A stretch of DNA of 44,988 nucleotides from Actinomyces massiliensis 4401292 (GTDB taxonomy: Bacteria; Actinomycetota; Actinomycetes; Actinomycetales; Actinomycetaceae). The translations under genes and the position numbers were made by a program. A model generated the notes under the pieces. It was not told where the DNA came from, searched no databases, and saw only the letters and a program-made list of their open reading frames with translations. The stretch is from positions 363,360-408,347 of the forward strand of contig NZ_JH711481.1 of the NCBI RefSeq assembly GCF_000269805.1, in the 5' to 3' direction. Shown one piece after another: positions 31,957 to 40,865 of this stretch; within the stretch, counting starts at the first letter, position 1; the number at the start of each line of letters is the position of its first letter.

Positions 31957-32709
31957 ATGCCGACAGCCCTGATCGCAGCCCTGACCGCCGCCGTAGTGGC
32001 CATCGCCGCCCTGGTCCTGGCGGCCGGACCGGCCGCTTCTGCCGCCCGAGAGTACGTGGCCCGTCTCGCCGCGACGGACTCGACAGACTCCACGCACGCA
32101 CCGCAGATCCGCCGCCCCTGGCTCCTGGAAAGGCGCTTCCAGGCTCTGATCGCACTCGCGCTGATGGGGCCCATCCTCTGGCGGGGAGTCGACAGGGCCC
32201 TCGCAGACACGCTTGTGGCGCTCCCACTGGTCGCCGTCCTGGGGGTGGCCTGCTGCGTCGATGCCGTCAGCCACCGCCTGCCCAATCGACTGCTCGGCTG
32301 GGCGGCGCTATGGCTGATCGCCGCGACCGGATTGCATCTCGGAGCCGAGATGCTCTCGTCGGCCCTTGGAGGAACGGAGACATCCGGGGCAGCCGGAGCA
32401 CTCGGAGCACTGTGGCCCGTGGGCCGCGCTGCACTCGCCGCGCTCGGAATCGGGATAGTCATGGTCGTCATGGCGCTGCTGCCCTCGGGATTGGGATTCG
32501 GGGACGTCAAGCTGAGCGCGCTCTGCGCGCTGTGGCTCGGGCAGCTCAGCGCCGAGGCGCCCATCATGGGCATCATTCTGGGATTCTTCACCGGCGGCCT
32601 GGCCGCTCTCGTGCTGATGGCCCTGCACCGGGCGGACCGCAAGACGGCAATCGCCTTCGGCCCCTACCTGGGAGCGGGAGCCTGGCTGACATGGCTGCTC
32701 GTCGTCTGA
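31957..32709 (+). CDS. Type IV prepilin peptidase-like protein (A24 family)
   Basis: This 250-residue integral membrane aspartic peptidase cleaves prepilin-type leader peptides. The two catalytic aspartates are visible: Asp102 in VDAVSHRLPN and Asp183 in GLGFGDVKL. It has about six to seven helices and lacks the N-terminal methylase domain, as in TadV-type enzymes. GAAAGG lies 8 bases before the ATG. No tad, pil or com genes adjoin it, so its substrates are encoded elsewhere. Confidence 0.86.
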   Translation: MPTALIAALTAAVVAIAALVLAAGPAASAAREYVARLAATDSTDSTHAPQIRRPWLLERRFQALIALALMGPILWRGVDRALADTLVALPLVAVLGVACCVDAVSHRLPNRLLGWAALWLIAATGLHLGAEMLSSALGGTETSGAAGALGALWPVGRAALAALGIGIVMVVMALLPSGLGFGDVKLSALCALWLGQLSAEAPIMGIILGFFTGGLAALVLMALHRADRKTAIAFGPYLGAGAWLTWLLVV

Positions 32710-32819
32710 CGACGGGGCGCCTCCTGCATCAAAGAGTCGCGCAGGACGTGTGTTGCACGCCCAGGTGCGACTTGCGCCAGACAGAACCGCGGAATCATGC
32801 GAAAACAATGTACGTGCCA

Positions 32820-32825
32820 TAGGCT
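32820..32825 (+). promoter_or_regulatory. Leaderless-type -10 (TAGGCT) for the DUF885 gene
   Basis: TAGGCT, then 6 bases, then the ATG at 32832. No Shine-Dalgarno sequence. Confidence 0.55.
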
Positions 32826-32831
32826 CAACCC

Positions 32832-34583
32832 ATGACCCGGTCCCATTCTGAGTCCGCTGCTTCCTCTACACCTTCCTCGACACCCTCCACCCCCAGCACC
32901 ACCCGCACCGCCACCGACGTGGACGCCATCGCCGATCGCTACGTCGCACGCCTTGCCGACCTGTCCCCCGAGTTCGCCGTTTACAACGGGCTGCCCGGCC
33001 GCCGCGGCGAGCTCGACGACTACTCCCCAGAAGGCCTGGCTGCCCTGAGCGACCTGGACCGTTCAACCCTGCGCGAGCTGGATGCCGTCTCACCCACGGA
33101 CGACGTGGATCGCATCACCGTGGCCGCCATGCGCGAGCGCCTCGGGGTGAGCGTGGACCTGGCCGACGCCGGCGAGGAGCTGCGCTGCCTGAACGTCGTC
33201 GCTTCGCCGGTACAGAGCCTGCGGGACGGATTCGACAACATGCCCACCCGCACTGAGGAGGACTGGGCGGACTTCGCCTCCGCCCTGCGCGACGTCCCCC
33301 GGGCGCTGGACCAGTACGCCCAGTGCCTGCGTCTGGCGCTCTCCTGCGGCGACGTCGCGGCGCGGCGCCAGGTCGAGGCCGTCATTTCCCAAGCGCACAT
33401 CCAGGCCGCGGAGGACACGAGCTCCTACACGGCCCTGGTCGACAGCGCTATCACCGCCGACGGCGCACCGCTGTCGGCGGTGATGGCCGAGGATCTGCGC
33501 TCGGCCGCCGCCACCGCTCGAAAGGGCTACGTCCGCATCGCCCAGGTGCTGACCGATGAGATCCTGCCGTATGCGGGCAACACCGACGCCGTGGGCCGGG
33601 AGCGCTATGAGCGCTTCAGCCGGCATTTCCTGGGCGCTGTGGTCGACCTGGATGAGACCTACGAATGGGGCCGGGAGCGCCTGTCCGCGATTGACGCCGA
33701 GCAGCGGGCGATCGCCGAGCAGCTCTACGGGCCCGGGGTGAGCGTGCGCGAGGCTCTGGACCGGCTCAACACCGACCCCGAGCGCACCATCCATGGCACG
33801 CGGGCGCTGCAGGCATGGATGCAGGAGACCTCCGACGCTGCGATAGCGGCTCTCGACGGGGTCCACTTCGACATCCCCGCCCCGCTGCGAACCCTGGAGT
33901 GCCGCATAGCGCCGTCGGCCACCGGCGGCATCTACTACACCGGCCCGAGTGACGACTTCTCCCGGCCGGGGCGCATGTGGTGGTCGGTGCCGGCGGGGAC
34001 CGAGGACTTCGCCGCCTGGCAGGAGCGCACCACCGTCTTCCACGAGGGCGTGCCCGGCCACCATCTGCAGATCGGCATGCAGACCCTCCTGCGCGACGAG
34101 CTCAACTCCTGGCGCCGCCTGGTCTGCTGGGTGAGCGGGCACGGCGAGGGCTGGGCCCTGTACGCCGAGAAGCTCATGACGGACCTGGGTTTTCAGGATG
34201 ATCCGGGCGACCGCATGGGCATGCTCGACTCCCAGCGCCTGCGCGCGGCCCGGGTCGTCCTCGACATCGGTGTGCACCTGGGCAAGGAGCGGCCGCCCGA
34301 GCTGACGGATCTGCCCGGCGTGGGCGAGGGCATCTGGGATGCGGGCAGCGCCTGGGCCTTTCTGCGGCACAACGTGGCGATGGACGAGTCATTCCTGCGC
34401 TTCGAGTTGGACCGCTACCTGGGATGGCCGGGGCAGGCGCCGTCGTACGCGGTCGGGCAGCGGCTGTGGGAGGACGCGCGGGATCGCGCGCTTGCGGGCG
34501 GAGCGAGCCTGAAGGACTTCCACGCCCGAGCGCTGCGCCTGGGCAGCGTGGGGCTGGACGTCCTGCGCGAGGCCCTCGCCTAG
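32832..34583 (+). CDS. DUF885-family putative zinc metallopeptidase
   Basis: This 583-residue soluble protein of the DUF885 family has the expected metal-site motif HEGVPGHH (His404, Glu405, with two more His) and a later GEGWALYAEKL segment that supplies a further glutamate ligand. The first 30 residues are a Ser/Thr/Pro-rich tail, not a signal peptide. It is a predicted cytosolic peptidase of unknown substrate. It converges on the broken M20 gene, with repeat array 4 filling the whole gap between the two stops. Confidence 0.87.
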   Translation: MTRSHSESAASSTPSSTPSTPSTTRTATDVDAIADRYVARLADLSPEFAVYNGLPGRRGELDDYSPEGLAALSDLDRSTLRELDAVSPTDDVDRITVAAMRERLGVSVDLADAGEELRCLNVVASPVQSLRDGFDNMPTRTEEDWADFASALRDVPRALDQYAQCLRLALSCGDVAARRQVEAVISQAHIQAAEDTSSYTALVDSAITADGAPLSAVMAEDLRSAAATARKGYVRIAQVLTDEILPYAGNTDAVGRERYERFSRHFLGAVVDLDETYEWGRERLSAIDAEQRAIAEQLYGPGVSVREALDRLNTDPERTIHGTRALQAWMQETSDAAIAALDGVHFDIPAPLRTLECRIAPSATGGIYYTGPSDDFSRPGRMWWSVPAGTEDFAAWQERTTVFHEGVPGHHLQIGMQTLLRDELNSWRRLVCWVSGHGEGWALYAEKLMTDLGFQDDPGDRMGMLDSQRLRAARVVLDIGVHLGKERPPELTDLPGVGEGIWDAGSAWAFLRHNVAMDESFLRFELDRYLGWPGQAPSYAVGQRLWEDARDRALAGGASLKDFHARALRLGSVGLDVLREALA

Positions 34584-34596
34584 CACCTGGCACCGC

Positions 34597-34694
34597 CGAG
34601 ATCGGTCGTACTCCGCACCGAAATCGGTCGCAACCCGCGCCGAGATCGGTCCGCTTCCGCGCCGAAATCGGTCGCAACCCGCGCCGAGATCGGT
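34597..34694 (-). repeat. 22-bp tandem repeat array 4 (5 units)
   Basis: CGAGATCGGT or its CGAAATCGGT variant recurs with exact 22-base spacing (ATCGGT at 34601, 34623, 34645, 34667 and 34689). Two non-adjacent units are identical. The array fills the gap between two convergent genes. Its first unit directly adjoins the M20 stop codon (TGAACCGATC on the minus strand). Confidence 0.9.
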
Positions 34695-35998
34695 TCAGCC
34701 CCAGAAGTGCTCGACATCGACGGCGCCGCCGGCGGCCCTCTCCATCTCCCGAGTGTGGAGGGCGACATCGGGACGGTCGGTGACCCTGATGAGCGGGTGG
34801 ATGCCGGGCACGCGCTGGGAGACATTGCCGAAGTCGGTGCCCGCCGCGATCGTCTCGGGCACGACCCCGGTGGGCAGCGGATCACGGCCGCGCTCGCGCT
34901 GGGAACGGACCCAGGCGGCGGTGAGCGGCCCGTTGGTGCGCACCGGCATTTCATTGGTGTACTCGGGGGTGATGATCTCGACTCCAGTGCCGGTCATCAG
35001 GGCGGCGCCGCGCAGAAGATCCTCCACGCGCCCCACCAGGTCCTTGAGGGTCTCGGGATACTTCGAGCGCACGAAGATATTCAGCTCACTGCGCTCGGGA
35101 ATGACATTGGGAACCCGACCGCCATCCACCACGACGGCGTGAAGGCGGTCCATGGGCAGGATCTGCTGGCGCATCATGCCGATCCCGGCCAGGGCGAGGG
35201 AGGCGGCATCAAGGGCGTTGCGCCCCATGAAGGGCTGCGACGCGGCATGCGCGGCCACGCCTGTGAACACGGCACGGATACGACGCACCCCCAGCCAGGT
35301 CTGATCGGCCAGGTCGTAGGCGTAGGAATGGGTCTGAATGGCAGCATCAACGCCGTCGAGCATGCCGCGCCGGGCGAGGATCTCCTTGGCGGTGTCGGGC
35401 TCCTCGGCAGGAGTGGTCTGAAGAATGATCCGACCGGGCAACGCGACGTCCTCATGGAGCGCCAGAGCGGCCAATGCGAGGAAGGCTCCCACGGAGTTGG
35501 CGCACATGACGTTGTGTCCGCAGGCATGACCGATGCCGGGCAGGGCGTCGTACTCGGCAAGAATGGCGATGGTGGGGCGGGGGCGCTCGCAGCAGAACCG
35601 GCGGTGCCAGCGGTGCCAGCGGTACTGGCAGAACCAGCAGAACCGGCAGACTCCGGGGCGCCCGTCCCGATCTCGGCGCGCAAAGCCGTATCCATGTCGT
35701 AGACCCCGACTCGGGGCTGAATGCCATGGGCCCGCAAGAGGTCAGCCACCGCGGCCACCGCATGATGCTCGCGGTATCCGACCTCGGGATGGGCATGAAT
35801 ATCGTGCGATAGGGAGATGATCTCGGGGGCGTAGTCGGCGATGGCGTCGGCCAGGGCGGCGCGCAGGGCCGACGGGGCGCCGGCATTCTCGGACAGGGCG
35901 ACGGCGGGAGCCGCGGCAGCGGTGCGGGCGGCGGTTTCAGCGGCCATGCGCTCCTGAACGGCACGACATGGCTCAGACGGGCGGGAGAGGTCACGCAT
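34695..35998 (-). pseudogene. M20-family amidohydrolase, frameshifted
   Basis: Two overlapping frames together encode one M20 peptidase of the amidohydrolase/PM20D2-AbgB type (about 434 residues). The first frame (from the ATG at 35998) gives ISLSHDIHAHPEVGYREH. The second gives PTIAILAEYDALPG, the metal-binding GHACGHN, the catalytic TTPAEEP and TDFGNVSQRVPG. Adding one C to a five-C run (35579-35583 on the plus strand, as G) would join them as APRPTIAIL. The gene is a recent pseudogene, a phase-variable gene, or has a sequencing error. A 9-bp tandem repeat precedes the break. Confidence 0.85.
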
Positions 35999-36065
35999 AC
36001 GACCATCATGCCGCGTCAGGACGGCGCCGCCACTCGACAGCGCCGGCAGACTCGAACCGTTCCGG

Positions 36066-36320
36066 TCAGGCGCCGAGCCTGTTGTTCGCGCCCTGTTTGG
36101 TCATGCCCAGGATGTCTCCGATCTGCTGCCAGGAGCGCCCGTTCTCGCGCGCCCGGACAACAGCCGCATCGAGATCGGCCTCGGCGGCGGCGAGCCGGAG
36201 CTGGGCCATGGTGATGCCCATCAGGTAGGGATCACTGGTCCAGGTCGTCACGTCAGGCCCCTGCCCGATGTTGGCCTGCTCGATCTCGTGGAGCATCTTC
36301 TTCATGCTGCGCATGGTCAT
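36066..36320 (-). CDS. Small HTH protein, probable antitoxin
   Basis: This 84-residue protein has a C-terminal helix-turn-helix (RSWQQIGDILGMTKQGANNRL) and a charged N-terminal helix. Its ATG overlaps the stop of the preceding small gene as ATGA. A small HTH protein translated with a toxin-like partner is the usual form of an autoregulating antitoxin. Confidence 0.6.
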   Translation of the reverse strand: MTMRSMKKMLHEIEQANIGQGPDVTTWTSDPYLMGITMAQLRLAAAEADLDAAVVRARENGRSWQQIGDILGMTKQGANNRLGA

Positions 36321-36529
36321 CGCCTCCTGGCGTACTTCGATCGAGCTCTCCTGGCATGGAAGACCTGCCCCATCTCATCGACCGCGACCTCGAGCAGATC
36401 ACCGAGTCGATCCGACCCGAGAACCATGACGTACCCGTCGTGGAAGTGCACTTCGCAGGGGTGACGGAGCGCCTGCTCGATGTCCTCGCGCTCGACGCCG
36501 TGCCTGAAGGCTCTCCGCTGGTACCCCAT
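36317..36529 (-). CDS. Small protein, probable toxin of a TA pair
   Basis: This 70-residue basic protein has a HGVEREDIEQAL segment, a short beta-rich middle with VMVLGSDRLGDLLEVAV, and a C-terminal HARRARSKYARRR. The pattern resembles BrnT/DUF4258-like RNase toxins that end in an HA.RAR motif. The toxin-first order and ATGA overlap with the HTH gene fit such modules. TACAGT six bases before the ATG supports the start. Confidence 0.55.
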   Translation of the reverse strand: MGYQRRAFRHGVEREDIEQALRHPCEVHFHDGYVMVLGSDRLGDLLEVAVDEMGQVFHARRARSKYARRR

Positions 36530-36535
36530 TCGGTC

Positions 36536-36541
36536 ACTGTA
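36536..36541 (-). promoter_or_regulatory. Leaderless-type -10 (TACAGT) for the TA pair
   Basis: On the minus strand TACAGT, 6 bases, then the ATG at 36529. Confidence 0.5.
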
Positions 36542-36653
36542 GTTGCCAAATCGTTACATACACGGAGCCTCGCCGTTGCCCCGGCCGGGGCATGCATCTC
36601 GGGGCCGGGTCATCCGCACCCGAGCGCCTCGCCAACGGCGCAGTCGTCGGGCG

Positions 36654-37913
36654 TCATTCCCACAGCGTGTTCAGCGGCAGGCCCCACAATCCCTCGGCGT
36701 AGCGCATCGGCTCATCCACAGGGGCGAGGACGACGCCCGCAGCCAGCCGGTCCCCCAGCTTCCGCTTCAGGTCCGTCAGACCGGCGAAGTGCCGGCCGGT
36801 CAGTCCCGCAGCCGACTTCACCTCGACGGCGATGACACGACCATCGCCGAGCTCGATGATGACATCGACCTCAAGACCTCGACGGTCCCGGTAGTGGTAC
36901 AGCCGGTAGTCGACCTCGGCCCAACCCGCCTGAGCACTCAACTCGCCAACGACGAATCCTTCGAGAAGCGCCCCGAAAACCTTGCCGCCGCGCACGACGT
37001 CCTTGAGCAGGCCGACGCTCGCACCGCACAGCCAGGCCGCAAGACCGGAGTCCCCCACCCGCACCTTGCGCCTTCCGATCTCGCGAGCGGTCAGGTTCAC
37101 GGCCCATGGATGAAGATCCTCTGTGAGGTAGAGCCGGTCGAGGGCGTCCAGGTAACCGGTGACAGAGGCGGCGGACAGTGCAGCCTCCTGAGCGATCCGG
37201 GCTTTGACGAGCTCACCGGACTGATTGGCGGCGATGAGTCTCAGCACAGCAGCGAGTCGCAGCGGATCCAGTCGGCCGCCGCCCTCCCGGGCGTCCACGC
37301 CCAACAGGCGCTCGACGTAGTCGGACAGCCAGGCTGTGCGCAGCCTCGTGCCCGCCTCCCGAATACTGGGGTAACCACCGCGCAGAAGCAGCTCGACGAC
37401 GTCGACGCGCGACGGCGGGACCGCGACTGCCAGTCCGGCAGGATCATCGATCCGTTCCAGCAGTCGATCGACGAAGGCGCCGCGCCCCAGGCTGCCCCGC
37501 AGCTCGGCCTGACTGAGCGGGTGAAGACGCACGCTGAGGGCTCGCCCCGCCAACGAATCCTTGTCTCCGCGGATCCGCGCCACATCCGATGAGCCGGTGA
37601 GGATGAATCGACCGGGTCGCCGGTCGCGGTCGACCGCCGCCTTGACGGCGAGCGTCAGTTCAGGAAGGCGCTGCACCTCATCAATGACGAGCAGACCATC
37701 ACCCGCCTGCTCCACGAAGCCGCGCGGGTCCTCCCGGGCGGCATCCAGAGCGCCCGAGTCGTCCAATGTGAGCGAGCGGGACCCATCGGGGGCGAGCATC
37801 CGGGCGAGCGTCGACTTTCCCGTCTGACGGGCGCCCTGGACGACGAGCACGGGAGAGAAGCCCAGATACTCACGAGCCCTGCCCAGCACACCACGATCGA
37901 GGAGCTCCTCCAT
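36654..37913 (-). CDS. AAA_14/DUF4143 ATPase
   Basis: This 419-residue protein has Walker A in GARQTGKST (27-35) and Walker B in LLVIDEVQRL (74-83), followed by the sensor segment FILTGSSDV. The second half is a DUF4143 domain with a nuclease-like EVDVIIELGDGRVIAVEVK motif (D...ExK pattern). Such proteins are common orphan genes of unknown role, sometimes linked to mobile DNA. TATAGT six bases upstream supports the ATG. Direct repeats of CATAGTTT(C/T)GCC(A/G)C lie at 38002 and 38025. Confidence 0.88.
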   Translation of the reverse strand: MEELLDRGVLGRAREYLGFSPVLVVQGARQTGKSTLARMLAPDGSRSLTLDDSGALDAAREDPRGFVEQAGDGLLVIDEVQRLPELTLAVKAAVDRDRRPGRFILTGSSDVARIRGDKDSLAGRALSVRLHPLSQAELRGSLGRGAFVDRLLERIDDPAGLAVAVPPSRVDVVELLLRGGYPSIREAGTRLRTAWLSDYVERLLGVDAREGGGRLDPLRLAAVLRLIAANQSGELVKARIAQEAALSAASVTGYLDALDRLYLTEDLHPWAVNLTAREIGRRKVRVGDSGLAAWLCGASVGLLKDVVRGGKVFGALLEGFVVGELSAQAGWAEVDYRLYHYRDRRGLEVDVIIELGDGRVIAVEVKSAAGLTGRHFAGLTDLKRKLGDRLAAGVVLAPVDEPMRYAEGLWGLPLNTLWE

Positions 37914-37919
37914 AGTTCG

Positions 37920-37925
37920 ACTATA
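37920..37925 (-). promoter_or_regulatory. Leaderless-type -10 (TATAGT) for the DUF4143 gene
   Basis: On the minus strand TATAGT, 6 bases, then ATG. It overlaps a near palindrome, CATAGT-TCG-ACTATA, which may be an operator. Confidence 0.55.
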
Positions 37926-38069
37926 GCCGACAATATCGCCCTATTCTGCGACATCCATAGGAACGCCACGACCCAACCCGCACATTCGCCTACAGTCATC
38001 ACATAGTTTCGCCACGGACGATCCCATAGTTTTGCCGCTACAAATCTTGCGACAAACAGCTCTTGCGCC

Positions 38070-39560
38070 TCACACCTCCGGATGGGTCCGACGCCGCTCA
38101 GCGAGGGTGCGCCACACCCCCAGCGTGGCGGCAGGACCGATCGGCCCCAGTCCACCCAGGGAGTCGTCCAGCAGCACGGGCACGCCCTCGAGCCGGTCGG
38201 GCACGAACTCGCGTCCGCGCGTCACCACCAGGGTGAGGTCGCGCAGCGCATCCAGACTCTCGCGCGGGTCCCCCGCCACTGCGATGAGATCGGCCTCGAA
38301 TCCCTCGGCCAGCACCCCGGTGATGCCCGCGCATCCGATGGCGGCGGCCGCCCGCGACGTCGCCGCGAGGATCACCTCGGCACGCGGCAGTCCCACCCAC
38401 TCCAGCGCCTCGAGCCCGGCGACGTAGCCGCGCTGCGGCACAGCGGGGATCCCGGCGTCGTGCCCGGCGACGATCTTGACGCCGTGCTCCCACAACTGGC
38501 GCGCGGGCGGGGCGTAGGAGTCGTCGCGCCGGAGCATCTGGGGCATGTCGGCGGTGATGGTGCAGTCGACGTACACGCCGGCGCGGGCCATCTCGTCGGC
38601 CAGGGCCGGGTCGAACTCGCTGCGGCCGTCAGCGGTGATGAAGGAGGCGTGGGCAACGTAGTCGACACCCGCGCGCACGGCCCGCTCAATGCCCTGAACG
38701 CCGTGGGCGTGGGCGGCCGTCCACTTGCCCAGGCGGTGCGCCTCGGCGATGAGCACGTCGAGCTCGCCCTGGCTGAACTGGGCGAACCAGGGAGCGGAGC
38801 CGCCCGTCATGAAGCCGCCGGTGGCCATGACCTTGATCGTATCGACCCCCATCTTGTGGTGGTGGCGCACCTCGTAGCGGATCTGATCGAGGGAGTCGAC
38901 CTCCGCGCCGGCGTGGTAGGAGTGCCCGGCGGTGGTGGTGATCTGCGGCCCGGAGGCGACCACCCGAGGCCCGCGCACATCCCCGTTGTCTATGGCCTCG
39001 CGCACGGCCACGTCGATGTAGTGCCGCGCCCCCAGGCTCTGAGTACTGGTGACGCCGACGCTGAGCAGTTCGCGGGCGGAGCGCGCGGCGTTGAGGGTGA
39101 GGCGGGCGACCTCATGGGGGCCGTAGTCGGGGTATTCGACGGCGGTACCGGAGGTGAGCAGATGGTCGTGGGTCTCGATGAGACCGGGCATAAGCGTGGA
39201 GCCGGGCAGGTCGAGGCGCCCGATGTCGGCAACGGCCAGGTCGGTCCGGGAGGACAGGTGCGCCTCCGCCTCGGCGACGGTGCCCACGAACAGGATGCGC
39301 TTGTGGTCCAGCAGCACGGCGCCGCCGCCTCCGGCGCGCCGGGCGGCCTCGGCCGGGCCCGCGCCCTCGCCGTCGGGCCCGACGTCGGGAACATCGCCGA
39401 CGACCTCGAGAGTGCCGGGCGCGTCGCCACGGCGCCCCGTGATGAGGCGGTCGGCGGTCAGCAGAACGGTAGAGCGGCCGTCGAGGCGCTCACCGCCATC
39501 AGTGGGAGGAGTGGTCCACCCGGTGATCTCACCGGGGGCAGGGAGGGGATAGTCGGTCAT
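38070..39560 (-). CDS. Metal-dependent amidohydrolase
   Basis: This 496-residue amidohydrolase-superfamily enzyme has metal ligands His131 and His133 in GLIETHDHL, a lysine in IKVMATGG (Lys243) at the position that is carbamylated in relatives, then AHAHG, VAHAS and the GHDAG aspartate. The overall pattern is that of imidazolonepropionase/prolidase-like members, which hydrolyse cyclic amides or dipeptides. An Ala/Gly-rich insert near 60-80 is unusual. The substrate cannot be assigned. The start codon lacks a Shine-Dalgarno sequence. Confidence 0.85.
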   Translation of the reverse strand: MTDYPLPAPGEITGWTTPPTDGGERLDGRSTVLLTADRLITGRRGDAPGTLEVVGDVPDVGPDGEGAGPAEAARRAGGGGAVLLDHKRILFVGTVAEAEAHLSSRTDLAVADIGRLDLPGSTLMPGLIETHDHLLTSGTAVEYPDYGPHEVARLTLNAARSARELLSVGVTSTQSLGARHYIDVAVREAIDNGDVRGPRVVASGPQITTTAGHSYHAGAEVDSLDQIRYEVRHHHKMGVDTIKVMATGGFMTGGSAPWFAQFSQGELDVLIAEAHRLGKWTAAHAHGVQGIERAVRAGVDYVAHASFITADGRSEFDPALADEMARAGVYVDCTITADMPQMLRRDDSYAPPARQLWEHGVKIVAGHDAGIPAVPQRGYVAGLEALEWVGLPRAEVILAATSRAAAAIGCAGITGVLAEGFEADLIAVAGDPRESLDALRDLTLVVTRGREFVPDRLEGVPVLLDDSLGGLGPIGPAATLGVWRTLAERRRTHPEV

Positions 39561-39640
39561 GAGGCCAGGATCGCAGGTTTTCGCGGTTCTGGCGCTTCAG
39601 CCTCGCAGGACGGGACGCCTCGGGTGCGCGCACGGCCCGC

Positions 39641-40615
39641 TCAGCCCCGCGGCATGATGAAGGAACTGCCGAGCGCGAAGGGGAAGCCCGGCTTGAGCAC
39701 GGCATCCACGACCGGTTGGGCCAGCTCGATGAGGCCCTCGGTCTCGAAGCTCTGCTCGCCGTCGGGCCCCGAGGAGGCGAGGAGGCGGGAGTAGGGCGCA
39801 TCGATGTCGAGCAGAGCCATGCCATCGGCGTGGGTGGCGCGCTCCCAGGCGCCGCCCTCCATCTCGAGCAGAGTACCCAAGTGGAAGTGCATGACCTGCT
39901 CGCCATCGACGGTATCGACGTCGCTGGGCACGCTGAGCACATGATGGGGCTCGGGATCGCGCGGGGCGCGCAGGGTGAACAGGAGAATGGCGCTGTCGCG
40001 GGCGGCGCGCAGCATGAGCCGCGCCAGGTGAACGGTGAAGCCGGTGATGTCGAAGTCGGCGGGGCTGGAGCCCATGGCCTCTTCGACGGTCAGCGCCGGC
40101 GATAGGGGGACGGCGGCTCCGCGCCTGGGGTCGTTGAAGGCTCGCCGACCCGTGGGGGCCTCGGCCCGCAGGCGCAGGATCGGGCCGAACTCGGCAGGCT
40201 CGGCATTGGCCCCGACGTCGTCGGGATCGGAGCCGGGCGCCAGCAGAGTGCCGGTCTCCACGATCTCGACCCAGCCGTCGGGAGCGGTCGAGGGGCCGGG
40301 CTCGGTCTCGACCACCCCCATGCCGAGCACCGTGGCGAAGTCGGTGCCGTCGGTTGCACGATGCCAGGTGATCTCGGCGTCGTCATGCCAGATGGGGACG
40401 ACTCCGTTGAAAGGGATCCCGAAGCGGACGTGCTCGGGAGCCGCGTGCCTGCCTCGAGCGGGGGCGGCGGCGTGCCTGCCCCGCCGGGCGTGCCGGGCGC
40501 GTCGAGAGCGCCGGGTGTCCGGGCCTCCCAGGCCTCCCGAAGGTGAGTCGGGGATCGGCGTCCCGGAAGAGCTGGTGCTGGCATCGTCGTGCTTCCCCAC
40601 GAAGTACTCGCTCAT
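39641..40615 (-). CDS. Protein of unknown function
   Basis: I do not recognise this 324-residue soluble protein. Residues 15-60 are a Ser/Gly/Arg-rich low-complexity stretch. After it comes a well-composed domain with RFGIPFNGVVPIWHDDAEITWH and, later, HHVLSVPSDVDTVDGEQVMHF. No transmembrane segment or catalytic motif is evident. TAGGCT six bases before the ATG supports the start. It lies 80 bases upstream of the amidohydrolase on the same strand and could be co-expressed with it. Confidence 0.7.
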   Translation of the reverse strand: MSEYFVGKHDDASTSSSGTPIPDSPSGGLGGPDTRRSRRARHARRGRHAAAPARGRHAAPEHVRFGIPFNGVVPIWHDDAEITWHRATDGTDFATVLGMGVVETEPGPSTAPDGWVEIVETGTLLAPGSDPDDVGANAEPAEFGPILRLRAEAPTGRRAFNDPRRGAAVPLSPALTVEEAMGSSPADFDITGFTVHLARLMLRAARDSAILLFTLRAPRDPEPHHVLSVPSDVDTVDGEQVMHFHLGTLLEMEGGAWERATHADGMALLDIDAPYSRLLASSGPDGEQSFETEGLIELAQPVVDAVLKPGFPFALGSSFIMPRG

Positions 40616-40621
40616 GACAGC

Positions 40622-40627
40622 AGCCTA
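40622..40627 (-). promoter_or_regulatory. Leaderless-type -10 (TAGGCT) for the unknown gene
   Basis: On the minus strand TAGGCT, 6 bases, then the ATG at 40615. Confidence 0.5.
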
Positions 40628-40759
40628 CGGGGCGCATCCCGCAGCCGGCGCGGCGCTCGCGTGCGGCCGGCGGTGAACCGCTGCAGGCGAGAGGAGATGC
40701 ACGATGTGCTGGATGCGAATGCGCTCGGCGCCCCCGGGCTGCTCCGGGACCCCTCTCAC

Positions 40760-40865
40760 CGAAATCGGTCCGGTTCCGGCTCGAGATCGGTCGTACTCCG
40801 CGCCGAGATCGGTCCACTTCCAGCTCGAGATCGGTCCGGTTCCGCGTCGAGATCGGTCCACTTCT
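40760..40865 (-). repeat. 22-bp tandem repeat array 5, left part (5 units)
   Basis: ATCGGT occurs at 40764, 40786, 40808, 40830 and 40852. The array is cut by the insertion sequence. A short open frame beginning at 40697 (MHDVLDANALG) runs into it and is not supported as a gene. Confidence 0.9.
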
